From the NCBI GenBank assembly GCA_016756835.1, contig JAESPE010000031.1, forward strand, positions 1 through 37,303: 37,303 bases of DNA, in the 5' to 3' direction. Of this stretch, positions 24,858-33,168 are shown piece after piece; position 1 is the first letter of the stretch, and each line of letters begins with the position of its first letter. The translations under genes were made by a program, and so were the position numbers. The notes beneath the pieces are model-generated. The model did no database searches. It was not told the DNA's origin and saw nothing but the letters and a program-made list of their open reading frames with translations. Source of the stretch: a gamma proteobacterium endosymbiont of Lamellibrachia anaximandri (lineage in GTDB: Bacteria > Pseudomonadota > Gammaproteobacteria > Chromatiales > Chromatiaceae).

Positions 24858-27245
24858 TTATCCAGTGGGTCTCTCCAGCAGATCCCTGTTGTCGATCACC
24901 ATCTGCCTGCCCAGGTGGAACCCAAGCACACGATAGGCCTCGAACTGCTTCTCATCGAAGAACTGGTCGGCAGTGGATTCATCGGGGAAGGCCGGATGGG
25001 CTTTTTTGTAGCCGAGAAGATCCTTTGGCACATCATGGACGTAGGTGGTTTTGATCAGGATCAGGGTGCCGTACTCATCGCTGCTTTTTACCCCCGGATA
25101 CTTGATTGTCGCACGGACATAACCGGCGTCGGCGTGTGGGATCTGTTTAGGATCTTTATCGTTGCACTGCTTGTTTGCCGATGGAATCAATGGATTCAGG
25201 CCATCTTCGAATTCAATGCGCACGCCAAAGTCGGTGCGGATCTTTTCGATGACGTTTGCAAGGTCGCCGAACTGAAAATCGGGATCGGCGGCGGCATCAC
25301 AGACAACGATCAGTTTCAGACGACGCCGGATCAACTCATAGATACCGAGGTTTTCAAAGTGGCCGCCGTCACTCAGTTGTAGAAAAGACTCTTTTTCCGT
25401 CAGTTTCTTCCATGGCAGCAGTGGCCAGCTTCCAGGAGAGAGAAAGTTAGGCACCCTGGCCCATCTGCGGCATTGAGGGTCGGGATTGCTTACCCATACT
25501 CCAAGGCCGAGATTCAGAAACACCATCAGCCGGGACAGCAGGGGCTGGCGGGTCGGACCCTCGCCGCCAACGCCGGTATTTGGGTTGGCTGCCGCCCCGG
25601 AGATCGCCATCGCGGTGGAGAGTGTCAGTTCTCCTCCCATATAGCTGTCGGTGCGGTGCCAGCCGGTGGCGTTGCTGCCGCAGTAGCGTGGTGACAGGAG
25701 AAAGTTGTCACCGCCCCGTCCACGGTATTTGTTCACACCCGACTCCACCAGGATCACGTTGCTGTTGATCAGGTGGTAGGGGCCGACTGCGGAATCATCC
25801 TTGTCCTTTGTATCCACCGGGCACATATCCTTTAGCGCGCCGACATCCGCCAGGGGTGATGCCTGAGAAGGCCCAGGGCTGCCGGCCAGAACGCGGCCGA
25901 CGTCCGGCAGATAGGACTCCATCAGGCGATCACGGTAGTAACGATGGATGGAGAGGTAGTTGATGCTGGCAAGCCATCCGAGAACGCTGGTGGCCACAAC
26001 CCCCCATGCCACCACCCATCCAATATGGTCGTTTTCGCTCGCGTCAATTCGGACTGCCATGTAGTAGGTACCGACGAAGAGTCCCAATGTGAGCAGCAGG
26101 GATGCAACAAAGGCGAGCAGGCCGGTAGAGAGCGTACCCTGCTCATCCTTGCCGGATTTGAAAAATGACCCCATCGCTGCAAGAACACCGCCGATGGTGC
26201 TCAACAGGGCCATTAATGGCCCTTTGTCATCCTTGGCAATAGCGATGGTGATGTCCGCACTGCCTGGCTCCGGATGCAGCAGTTTGGTAACCAGTTCGGC
26301 TAGGTCAGGCAGCCAGCCCAACAGCAGCAGCGCAGCGCCGAGGGCGAGCATGTAGGGCATCCATCTTTCATACTCCCGGCGCAACCTGTACCAAAAAGTC
26401 GCCGGCGACCATGCGCTTTTGTATGAAGGATTATCGACTTTGAAAGTCTTGCTCGACCAGCGGGTCAGACCGGCATACAGAATCGACAGGGCAAAGAAGG
26501 CGGTGAACAGTGCAAGCCCGCCAAAGGTAAATGCAGTAACGTCACCATAGATCTTGCCGGGGAAGACTGTATTGGTAAACCAATCGTTTGCAACCAATAG
26601 ATAGAAGATCAGCAGCAGCCAGGGAAGGAATACCAGAATACTGATGAACATGCCTCGCAGGATGACCCCGACCAGCGAGAGAAAGTTGATGCCGTCACCC
26701 GGTGTCAGGTAGTTACCGTGTTGACGCAGATAGCGCAGGATGGCGGCACCCCGGTAGTCGTCGCCACTGAGTTCAACATTGTCGTCTTTGCCTGCTCCAT
26801 TGTGCGGGTCTGCATCACGGTTACGCAGTTTTGTGCCGTAGGGAAAGTCATCTACGGAGACGCCGAAACGGATCTTGGGTGCGTTGGAGTCGTCATAATC
26901 CTCCTTACGCTGTTTTCCCTCTGCCCATTTGCTGTGCAGAATCCAGGTCAGTGATGAACCGATATAACCACCGCCGGAGACGGTGGAGAGATAGTCGAAC
27001 CGCTTCATGATGCCTTCGCGGGCCAATGCCTGCATCACGCCAAGACAGAAGGTGGCGGAGCGGATGCCGCCGCCGGAGAGGGCCAGTCCCGTCAGGTTTT
27101 TGTCTGTAGGTTCAGTCTGCTCGTAACTTTCACGCCGCTTGCTGATGTACTCATCCAGCTCCTCCTGCATGATCTTTACATCGGAGAAAGAGCCATCTCT
27201 ATTATGGTAAGGGAGATAGGGGTCTTTGGTGGCTTTCGCAGACAT
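24858..27245 (-). CDS. Patatin-like phospholipase with central membrane domain
   Basis: 795-aa protein in which a patatin lipase fold is split by a membrane block. The N-terminal part has the oxyanion loop 'LSGGGIRSA' (57-65) and the nucleophile elbow 'STVSGGGYIG' with Ser90; the elbow is TxSxG rather than the usual GxSxG. About six hydrophobic segments follow between 190 and 430 (for example 'GMFISILVFLPWLLLIFYLL'). The catalytic Asp is D626 in 'LSDGGHFENLG'. No signal peptide. The catalytic dyad is complete, so lipid acyl-hydrolase activity at the membrane is likely; substrate and purpose are unknown. No obvious operon partner. Confidence 0.85.
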   Translation of the reverse strand: MSAKATKDPYLPYHNRDGSFSDVKIMQEELDEYISKRRESYEQTEPTDKNLTGLALSGGGIRSATFCLGVMQALAREGIMKRFDYLSTVSGGGYIGSSLTWILHSKWAEGKQRKEDYDDSNAPKIRFGVSVDDFPYGTKLRNRDADPHNGAGKDDNVELSGDDYRGAAILRYLRQHGNYLTPGDGINFLSLVGVILRGMFISILVFLPWLLLIFYLLVANDWFTNTVFPGKIYGDVTAFTFGGLALFTAFFALSILYAGLTRWSSKTFKVDNPSYKSAWSPATFWYRLRREYERWMPYMLALGAALLLLGWLPDLAELVTKLLHPEPGSADITIAIAKDDKGPLMALLSTIGGVLAAMGSFFKSGKDEQGTLSTGLLAFVASLLLTLGLFVGTYYMAVRIDASENDHIGWVVAWGVVATSVLGWLASINYLSIHRYYRDRLMESYLPDVGRVLAGSPGPSQASPLADVGALKDMCPVDTKDKDDSAVGPYHLINSNVILVESGVNKYRGRGGDNFLLSPRYCGSNATGWHRTDSYMGGELTLSTAMAISGAAANPNTGVGGEGPTRQPLLSRLMVFLNLGLGVWVSNPDPQCRRWARVPNFLSPGSWPLLPWKKLTEKESFLQLSDGGHFENLGIYELIRRRLKLIVVCDAAADPDFQFGDLANVIEKIRTDFGVRIEFEDGLNPLIPSANKQCNDKDPKQIPHADAGYVRATIKYPGVKSSDEYGTLILIKTTYVHDVPKDLLGYKKAHPAFPDESTADQFFDEKQFEAYRVLGFHLGRQMVIDNRDLLERPTG

Positions 27246-27335
27246 TGTTCATTCCCTGGATTGGCTGTTATTCGGCATGGAGGCGTTTTGTTCCTCACTC
27301 ACAAGACTAGGTGAAAACCAGGTAATAAGAAAGAT

Positions 27336-27424
27336 GTAAGCCAGTTCAAGCGCAGCGGAACCGGCAATCCTGTTTGCCCCGTCCATCCGGTTGCGCCCGA
27401 ACCGCTACGCTTGATCGGGCCTAC
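27336..27424. repeat. REP-like inverted pair (BIME), copy 2
   Basis: Units at 27336-27365 and 27395-27424, head-to-head with a 29-nt spacer. Stem arms are GCCAGTTC with GAACCGGC (left) and GCCCGATC with GTTCGGGC (right, reverse strand); both differ from the 17984 unit in both arms. The right unit overlaps the 3' end of dusA by 20 bases. It lies between the patatin and dusA genes, both leftward. Confidence 0.88.
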
Positions 27425-28418
27425 ATGCGTGGTAGTTGGTTGACTCTTCCGGGACCAAAGCCGCCGCCTGCTGAATCAGCTCAGGGCCTGCGCCGGGGTT
27501 ATGGGCATGCTCACTGAGATGGCGGCGCCAGGCACGGGCGCCGGGACAGCCGTGAAAAAGTCCGAGGATGTGCCGGGTGATACGCTTGAGTGGAATACCT
27601 TTTTGGCACTGTAACTCAACAAATGGCAGGAGACTCTCCAGCACCTGATGACGGCTGGCTAGAGGTCGTGTATCGCCATAAAGACGGTGATCGGCTTGCG
27701 CCAGAATCCAGGGGTTGTGGTAGGCCTCGCGGCCGATCATCACACCATCGAGATCCTGCAGCAGCGCCTCAGTTTCAGCCAACGTCTTGATGCCGCCGTT
27801 GATGCTGAAACCCATCGCAGGAAAGTCCTGTTTGAGCTGCCTGACCACGTCATAGCGCAGCGGCGGGATATTCCGGTTCTCTTTGGGACTCAATCCCTGC
27901 AGCCATGCCTTGCGTGCGTGGATGATGAAATGGTCACAGCCCGCGCCGATCTGTGTCGCCACGAAGTTGCATAAGGCCTCGTAGCTGTCGTTGTCATCGA
28001 TACCGATACGCGTCTTCACCGTCACCGGAATCGAGACCGCCTCCTTCATCGATTGAACACACTCCGCCACCAGTTGAGGATATCCCAAAAGACAGGCGCC
28101 GATTTTGCCGTTCTGCACCCGGTCTGAGGGACAGCCCACATTGAGATTGACCTCGTCGTAACCGGCTTCTTCTGCTATCAGCGCAGCAGCGGCAAGGTCT
28201 TTCGGATCACTGCCCCCCAGCTGAATGGCGACGGGGTGCTCTGAGTCATCGTGCTCAAGAAAACGCGCTGCATCCCCATGCAGCAGTGCGCCGGTGGTGA
28301 TCATCTCCGTGTAGAGCAGGGCATGATGGGTAATCAGGCGCATGAAATAGCGCTGAAAACGGTCGGTGTAATCCATCATGGGGGCGATGGAGAGTGTGCG
28401 TTGAATAGAATCGGACAT
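27405..28418 (-). CDS. dusA: tRNA-dihydrouridine(20/20a) synthase DusA
   Basis: FMN-dependent enzyme reducing uridine 20/20a in the tRNA D-loop. 337 aa. Family blocks: 'LSIAPMMDYTDRFQRYFMRL' at the start, catalytic Cys96 in 'NLNVGCPSDRVQNG', 'VKTRIGIDD', 'HARKAWLQGLSPKENR' (typical of DusA), 'SINGGIKT' and 'GVMIGREAYHNPW'. The last six residues (CRPDQA) and the stop codon are encoded by a REP-like hairpin, so the natural C-terminus has been replaced or extended. No operon partner is evident. Confidence 0.96.
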   Translation of the reverse strand: MSDSIQRTLSIAPMMDYTDRFQRYFMRLITHHALLYTEMITTGALLHGDAARFLEHDDSEHPVAIQLGGSDPKDLAAAALIAEEAGYDEVNLNVGCPSDRVQNGKIGACLLGYPQLVAECVQSMKEAVSIPVTVKTRIGIDDNDSYEALCNFVATQIGAGCDHFIIHARKAWLQGLSPKENRNIPPLRYDVVRQLKQDFPAMGFSINGGIKTLAETEALLQDLDGVMIGREAYHNPWILAQADHRLYGDTRPLASRHQVLESLLPFVELQCQKGIPLKRITRHILGLFHGCPGARAWRRHLSEHAHNPGAGPELIQQAAALVPEESTNYHACRPDQA

Positions 28419-28493
28419 CTGCCCATTCTAACAACTGTTGGTGTGGGATCCCCCTCGGGGTTTTGAATCTCTTGTCGGGTTTGATTCCCAAAA

Positions 28494-28629
28494 TTTGGGG
28501 TCAGAGTAAAAACTTGCGTTTGATCGTGCCTGAGTCCTGAATTGTTACAATCCGAGATTAATTCATGGTTGACAAACAGACACAATCAAACGGTAGAAAA
28601 TCTGGAGATATGGGCTCTTGACCCCACGG
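28494..28629. repeat. GGGGTCA-ended inverted element, possible remnant
   Basis: Left end TTTGGGGTCAGAGTAAAAAC, right end on the other strand CCGTGGGGTCAAGAGCCC. Ends of this kind flank IS200/REP-associated tyrosine transposase units in many gammaproteobacteria; here only 136 bp without a gene remain. It lies between the start of dusA and the end of the next gene, nine bases from the latter's stop. Confidence 0.55.
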
Positions 28630-28637
28630 TCTCAGCT

Positions 28638-29015
28638 CTAACCAGCGGTTATCACGGCAAGGATTCTCTTGCCCTCTTTCTCATCCAGCGCCGCGAGACC
28701 CTTCTTTAGAATCAGACCTTCCAGCCTGGCGTGATAAGGGTCGGTTTTGGCCTGAGCGGACTTGATGAGATCCTCCTGTGATGCTTTCATCAGGCAGCGT
28801 GCAGCCTTCTTCTTGGCTTGCAGACGTTTTTGATCCCAGGCAGTCTGGACAAATCGCCATACTGGGGGGGATAACTTCTTTTCACCCCAATTGTTGAGGG
28901 TGACCCAATACTCCACGCCGCCTTGAACAAGGGGGAGTTGCTCAGGAGGGACGCCAATCTGGGTAGTCAGAAATGACTTCAGCCAGCGGCTGCTTTTGAT
29001 CTTTCTCTGCGCCAT
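28638..29015 (-). CDS. Hypothetical basic protein
   Basis: 125 aa from an internal ATG ('MAQRKIKSSRWLKSFL'); an ATG 12 codons earlier (29051) is possible, and neither has a clear ribosome site. Not a family I recognise. Lys/Arg-rich with a Trp-containing middle ('GGVEYWVTLNNWGEKKLSPP', 'VWRFVQTAWDQKRLQAKKK') and helical C-terminus. No signal or membrane span. The basic character could mean nucleic-acid binding. Flanked on both sides by repeats. Confidence 0.65.
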   Translation of the reverse strand: MAQRKIKSSRWLKSFLTTQIGVPPEQLPLVQGGVEYWVTLNNWGEKKLSPPVWRFVQTAWDQKRLQAKKKAARCLMKASQEDLIKSAQAKTDPYHARLEGLILKKGLAALDEKEGKRILAVITAG

Positions 29016-29117
29016 TTTAGTATCAGCTAATACAATTATCGATGTGGACATATTAAGCGTTGCGGCGAGGAATATCTGTAAAACTGTGTGACGCTTTGAC
29101 GGTAACCTGCTGGGCTT

Positions 29118-29206
29118 GTAGGCATGATCAAGCGTAGCGGATCAGGCAAAACGATTCGATACAACTATCGATATTTGCCGGCTCCGCTACGCTTGAGCCG
29201 GCCTAC
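29118..29206. repeat. REP-like inverted pair (BIME), copy 3
   Basis: Units at 29118-29147 and 29177-29206 with a 29-nt spacer. The right unit (reverse strand) has stem GCCGGCTC with GAGCCGGC, fully complementary although four of eight positions differ from the 17984 unit. Its GTAG foot provides the TAG stop of the metalloprotease gene (29203-29205). Confidence 0.9.
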
Positions 29207-30246
29207 AGTTTGTCGGAGAGGACCGCCATGCGTTCCGTTTCAGACTGTCTGGAGAGCTTGGTACAGGCTTGATAGAAGGCGTTCCAGTCCCGGTTTTGCT
29301 GTTCGAAAAGGTCGAGAAAGCCGGGTACCAGTCGATAATAGGTGGCAATTTGTGCCAGAGAGGCGTTGTTGATGGGCTTGTCAAACCAGCGGTCGTAACG
29401 CCCGAGGCCATTCCAGCGCAGTTTCAGTTGCTGATAGTCCTGGCGTAATTGGGAGAACAGCCCGGCCTTGCGGTTGCGCATTGCAGATTCTGTCATCTCC
29501 ATTCCATAGAGTGTTTCCAGTGCGTTGCGGGTCTTCAACAGGAGGGCGGTAAATTCCTCATGCCGATACTGCTGCTGTTGCCAGGCCGAGGTGTTTTTCT
29601 GCTTTGTGCGCAGCCACTGATCCACACCCAACTGGGCCACCGCCGTGGCAAAGGCTTCGTTGAAGGCGCTGTCGCCCTGCAGATAGAGTTGCTGATGGGC
29701 CAGTTCGTGGAATATGAGTTGTGCGAGGCTGGTTTCCGGCCAATGGATTACTGTGCTGGGCAGTGGATCGTCGAACCAGCCGAGGGTTGAGTAGGCAGGT
29801 ACGTCGACGATAGTGGCATCCAGCCCTTCGTCCCTTAGTTGACTGGCGTAGGTTGTCGCCTCGGTTTTGCTGAAATATCCACGGTAGCTGGCGCAACCCA
29901 CTATTGGGTAACACCACTGCTTTGGGTGGACTGAGAACTCAGGTGCGGCCACCACACTCCACACCATAGCCTTACGCTGTAGATCGGTATAACTGCGATA
30001 GCTCTCGTTTTCCGGCAGTTTCAGCGTTTGGCTTGCAAAGTCCCTCAGGGTTTCAACCAACTGAAGCTGCTGTTTCAACTGTGGATCCGTCTGTGGATTC
30101 GTCAGCAGATTGCTGATTGGTTCCGTGCGCTGCATCAGGTCCAGGTGTCCCTGGATCGATTGCGCATAGTATCCAATACTGGCGCAACTGGAGAGCAGCA
30201 GTGCCGCCAGCAGGGTAGCGGGAAGGTGTAGGCGTGGAGAAAACAG
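29203..30246 (-). CDS. Lipoprotein aminopeptidase-type metalloprotease, probable CTG start
   Basis: Putative zinc aminopeptidase of the COG4324 type. Motif HELAH in 'LIFHELAHQQLYLQGD' with downstream 'FNEAFATAVAQLG', and 'YRGYFSKTEA' and 'VPAYSTLGWFDDPL' as in relatives. The first in-frame ATG (30135) lies inside the mature protein. Extending upstream gives a clear lipoprotein signal ('LPATLLAALLLSSC', lipobox LSSC) and 'GYYAQSIQGHLDLMQR', as expected for the family. Between this and an in-frame TGA (30250-30252) the only plausible start is CTG at 30244-30246, eight bases after AGAGGG. That yields 347 aa. The stop codon comes from a REP-like unit. Confidence 0.82.
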   Translation of the reverse strand: MFSPRLHLPATLLAALLLSSCASIGYYAQSIQGHLDLMQRTEPISNLLTNPQTDPQLKQQLQLVETLRDFASQTLKLPENESYRSYTDLQRKAMVWSVVAAPEFSVHPKQWCYPIVGCASYRGYFSKTEATTYASQLRDEGLDATIVDVPAYSTLGWFDDPLPSTVIHWPETSLAQLIFHELAHQQLYLQGDSAFNEAFATAVAQLGVDQWLRTKQKNTSAWQQQQYRHEEFTALLLKTRNALETLYGMEMTESAMRNRKAGLFSQLRQDYQQLKLRWNGLGRYDRWFDKPINNASLAQIATYYRLVPGFLDLFEQQNRDWNAFYQACTKLSRQSETERMAVLSDKL

Positions 30247-30267
30247 TGTTCAAACCCTCTTTCGATT

Positions 30268-30288
30268 CTGGCATATACTGCCAGTATA
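30268..30288. promoter_or_regulatory. Overlapping palindromes in divergent promoter region
   Basis: A 15-bp perfect odd palindrome, TATACTGCCAGTATA (30274-30288), overlaps a second dyad CTGGCA with TGCCAG (30268-30284). Each strand reads TATACT, a good -10 hexamer, so this may be a pair of overlapping divergent promoters, a regulator site, or both. It lies 22 bp upstream of the proposed CTG start and about 106 bp before the 30395 gene. Confidence 0.5.
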
Positions 30289-30394
30289 CCCGTGACGAAT
30301 AGAGGCTTCTGAGCCGGTACAAACTGAATCCTGGAGTTGGATCTGCCAGGGGAGGCATTGATAGCAGTAGCAACTGACCTTTTGGGGATGAATC

Positions 30395-31156
30395 ATGTAT
30401 TGGAACAAACTGCGTTTTTTACTTGTTGGACTGGCTTTTTTGTTGGTCGGCGGTTGCCCGTTCACCGACTCAGACGATGGCACAGTCAGCACCACGATTC
30501 CGTTGACGGCTGCGGACAAGCCCGATGTGGCACCCTGTCCCACGCAGGATATCCTGGCCGACCAGGCAACCCTCGATGAGCTGAAAAATGTATTGCTGAA
30601 TGGCGCGCTTGTCTATCTCGATGTCCCCTTCGATGGTGGGGACCCCGATATCTATTCAAAGAAGTGTGGTCTGGATGCGTTTTGGAATCCGGCGGACAAT
30701 GTCAATATGGTTGCGCCGGGCGATGTGGGCATGGCGGCCCTGACGCTAGCCGAGTACTACCAGTTCGGTAATGCCGGTATCTGCGCTGCCGGTTTTAACA
30801 ATGGCAGCTTCGGCAACGGGGAGGGTTTTCCCGTTGCAGGCACCTACCGCAAAGAGATCAAAGCGACCCTTGCGGGCTTTACCTATCATCTGCGATTCAG
30901 GTTGGTCGTCACCGGCACATCAGCGGGTAACCTCTTTGCCGATGAAGGCATCGTGGTGCCGCAGGATATGGAAAACACCCTCGTCTATGAAGTGGATGGC
31001 GTTGTGACTGCTCATGCAGACCTCTACAGCGCCATCGTCGATGCCTTTTTGGCCGGTGGAGGCGCCCCGACAGTGGTGCTGACAATCAAACCGAACGGGG
31101 CTGGGGCGGAGATCCTGCGGATCAGTATCGAACTGATCTGTGTCTCCAAAGCCTGA
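30395..31156 (+). CDS. Hypothetical lipoprotein
   Basis: 253-aa exported lipoprotein, family not recognised. Signal 'FLLVGLAFLLVGGC' with lipobox VGGC and lipidated Cys21; a GGGGATG ribosome site precedes the ATG. The mature part has five further Cys ('APCPTQD', 'KKCGLD', 'AGICAAGF', 'LICVSKA') and a beta-rich C-terminal half ('YHLRFRLVVTGTSAGNL', 'PTVVLTIKPNGAGAEILRI'). Its last 35 bases overlap the 3' end of the RND gene on the other strand. Confidence 0.78.
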   Translation: MYWNKLRFLLVGLAFLLVGGCPFTDSDDGTVSTTIPLTAADKPDVAPCPTQDILADQATLDELKNVLLNGALVYLDVPFDGGDPDIYSKKCGLDAFWNPADNVNMVAPGDVGMAALTLAEYYQFGNAGICAAGFNNGSFGNGEGFPVAGTYRKEIKATLAGFTYHLRFRLVVTGTSAGNLFADEGIVVPQDMENTLVYEVDGVVTAHADLYSAIVDAFLAGGGAPTVVLTIKPNGAGAEILRISIELICVSKA

Positions 31157-33134
31157 TAATTGCCGGGGTAAGGGTGAGACTGCACAGCAGAGCGAGGGTG
31201 AGACCCACTGCCAGCAGGCCGCCGAGTTCCCTGTTGACCTGAATGGTCGAGAGGGAGAGTGCCGCTGTGCAGGTGGCAATAACTGCGGTGGTCGCCAGTA
31301 GCGCAGGACCGGCCCGCAAAGCGCTGCTCTGCAGCCGTCTCGGGAGAGAGCGTTTGCTATGCCGCAGTGGCCATAGTAGATGCAGGGTGTAGTCCACCGC
31401 CAGGCCGATATAGATAACCGGCAGCAGCATCATGCCCAAGCTCCATGGGATGCCTGCATGGCCCATTATGCCGCCGATCAGCAGGGCTGGCAGCAGCAGA
31501 GCGATCAACGCCGGGACAAGGTTGTCTGTGTTGCCACGGAAGGTCCAGAGAAGGGTTACCATGATGATCGCCAGTGATCCGATCAGCCCCATCATGCCAG
31601 CTTTGGCCCCCAGTTGTTCCATGCGATGGTAGTCGTAACCAGTGCCACCGAACCAGAGTCGGTGGTGAGACAATACGGTGCGGTCGAAATGTCTCATCCA
31701 ATCGATGAGTTCGCTGTGGCGTTTGAAAGAGTGGGGGGCGAAATGGAGTTGCACCCGTGCGGTGGCGCTGTCTGGTTTGAACCAGTCTGAGAGCGCTGCT
31801 TCTGCTGTGCCGGGTTTCGACGTCGTAGCTGTTTCCAGCCCTCCCGCAAACGGCAGAACCATTTTCGTTTCGGGCCATGTTTTTGCGTAGTTCCTTATTG
31901 CCCTGGCCGCATTCAGGAGCGCCATCCTGTCAGCGCCGACGTCGTCTATGGCCTTGATGAAAACATCCACGGGCCGCAGGTCAGTTCCACTCATCGCGGC
32001 AAGTTTGTCGATCTCCACTTCAAGTGTATGGGACGGGTGAAAAAGGCTTGGAAAGCGTACGGTCAGTTGTAGTGAAGGCAGCCCTGAAAGGGCGATGCAG
32101 AGTAGCGCGACCCATGCTGTCAGGACCCGTTTCGCATGCTGTTGTGAAAAGCAGACTGTCTGCAGCGCAAGATACCTTGGCCAGCCTGGGACGGATCGAT
32201 GCCTGATCCCGCTAGAGAGAAAAAGTGTGCCGGTAACAAAAGTCAGCAGATAGGCCAGTAGCGCGCCGACGCCTGCCCAGATCCCCAGGTCGTGCAGTAA
32301 GGGTGAATCCTCCTGTAGCGCCAGTATGAGCAGTGCGCCGGCGGTGGTGAGAGTGGTCAGCAGACAGGGATGGGCCAATGCACGAATTTCAACGCCTGGG
32401 AAAAAAGTATTGCGCTTGCCTGCAAGGCGGGCAGTGCGGTCGATCAGATGGATGGCATCGAGGGTTGCAATGGACCAGACGATGGGGATGAGTACCACCG
32501 CAATCAGTCCTGTGTTTCGTTCAAAGTGTTGTACCAGCAGCAGGATAAGGGTGCAGGAGATGCTGGCGACAAAGAGTGGAAAGAGCAAAGCGCTCAGGCT
32601 TCTGAAAAAGAGATAGGGAATCAGTGTCACCGAGATCAGGAGCCAGGGCAGGATGTCTCTTATATCCTCGTAGGCACTCTGCCAGGAGGCGACCCGAATC
32701 TGTGGTGTACCGATGGTCGCGGCGACGGTATCGGCAAATGTCGCAGTCAATGCCGCTATTGCCTTTTCGAGTCGACGCGCCGCCTGCATGGTTGAGTTGC
32801 CGGCGGTGATGTTGATGAGCAGCAGGCGGGTATTCTGTCCGCCGATAGAGATTTGCATGACATCGGCAACATTGTCGATGGCACTTATCTGTTGCTTCAG
32901 TCTCTCGATGCTGTTGGGTTCCGCCTCCGGCTTGATGCCGATGATCACCCGGTTCGGTTCGATACCGAAGATTGTCCGGATCTCTTCCAGTCTGCCTTGG
33001 TCCTGGGGCGGCAGCATCTGTTCCAGGGTCGGGCGTTCATCGGGAGTGAACGAGGAGAGGTAGTAGAGACAGATCGGCACCGCCACAATTGCGGTAATCC
33101 TGCCAAACCAGATCAGCAGGTTAGCTGCGCCCAT
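31122..33134 (-). CDS. RND/MMPL family exporter
   Basis: 670-aa inner-membrane protein with RND-superfamily layout: a first span (about 6-28), a periplasmic loop, a block of five spans (about 165-320), a further span near 340, a second loop and a final block of five spans (about 530-660). Smaller than drug-efflux RND pumps and of the MMPL/SSD size that exports lipids or other hydrophobic molecules; substrate unknown. The conserved segments 'GLAVDYTLHLLWPL' and 'VLIPIVWSIATLDAIHLIDR' match the paired central helices of this superfamily. It follows argA after 34 bp in the same direction. Confidence 0.88.
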   Translation of the reverse strand: MGAANLLIWFGRITAIVAVPICLYYLSSFTPDERPTLEQMLPPQDQGRLEEIRTIFGIEPNRVIIGIKPEAEPNSIERLKQQISAIDNVADVMQISIGGQNTRLLLINITAGNSTMQAARRLEKAIAALTATFADTVAATIGTPQIRVASWQSAYEDIRDILPWLLISVTLIPYLFFRSLSALLFPLFVASISCTLILLLVQHFERNTGLIAVVLIPIVWSIATLDAIHLIDRTARLAGKRNTFFPGVEIRALAHPCLLTTLTTAGALLILALQEDSPLLHDLGIWAGVGALLAYLLTFVTGTLFLSSGIRHRSVPGWPRYLALQTVCFSQQHAKRVLTAWVALLCIALSGLPSLQLTVRFPSLFHPSHTLEVEIDKLAAMSGTDLRPVDVFIKAIDDVGADRMALLNAARAIRNYAKTWPETKMVLPFAGGLETATTSKPGTAEAALSDWFKPDSATARVQLHFAPHSFKRHSELIDWMRHFDRTVLSHHRLWFGGTGYDYHRMEQLGAKAGMMGLIGSLAIIMVTLLWTFRGNTDNLVPALIALLLPALLIGGIMGHAGIPWSLGMMLLPVIYIGLAVDYTLHLLWPLRHSKRSLPRRLQSSALRAGPALLATTAVIATCTAALSLSTIQVNRELGGLLAVGLTLALLCSLTLTPAIIRLWRHRSVRY

Positions 33135-33168
33135 TCCTCATCCTGATGCCGGACACCATATTGCCGTA

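Noticed and set aside
24858-27245. Patatin as effector of a CBASS-type defence system
   Set aside because: No nucleotidyltransferase or other defence gene adjoins it; membrane-split patatins occur outside defence loci.
28451-28464. CCCC-TC-GGGG-TTTT terminator
   Set aside because: Points rightward where no rightward gene ends; the stem is short. Probably incidental.
30268-30284. LexA-type box (CTG to CAG)
   Set aside because: Spacing is 11 bases between CTG and CAG; LexA needs 10. No SOS gene nearby.
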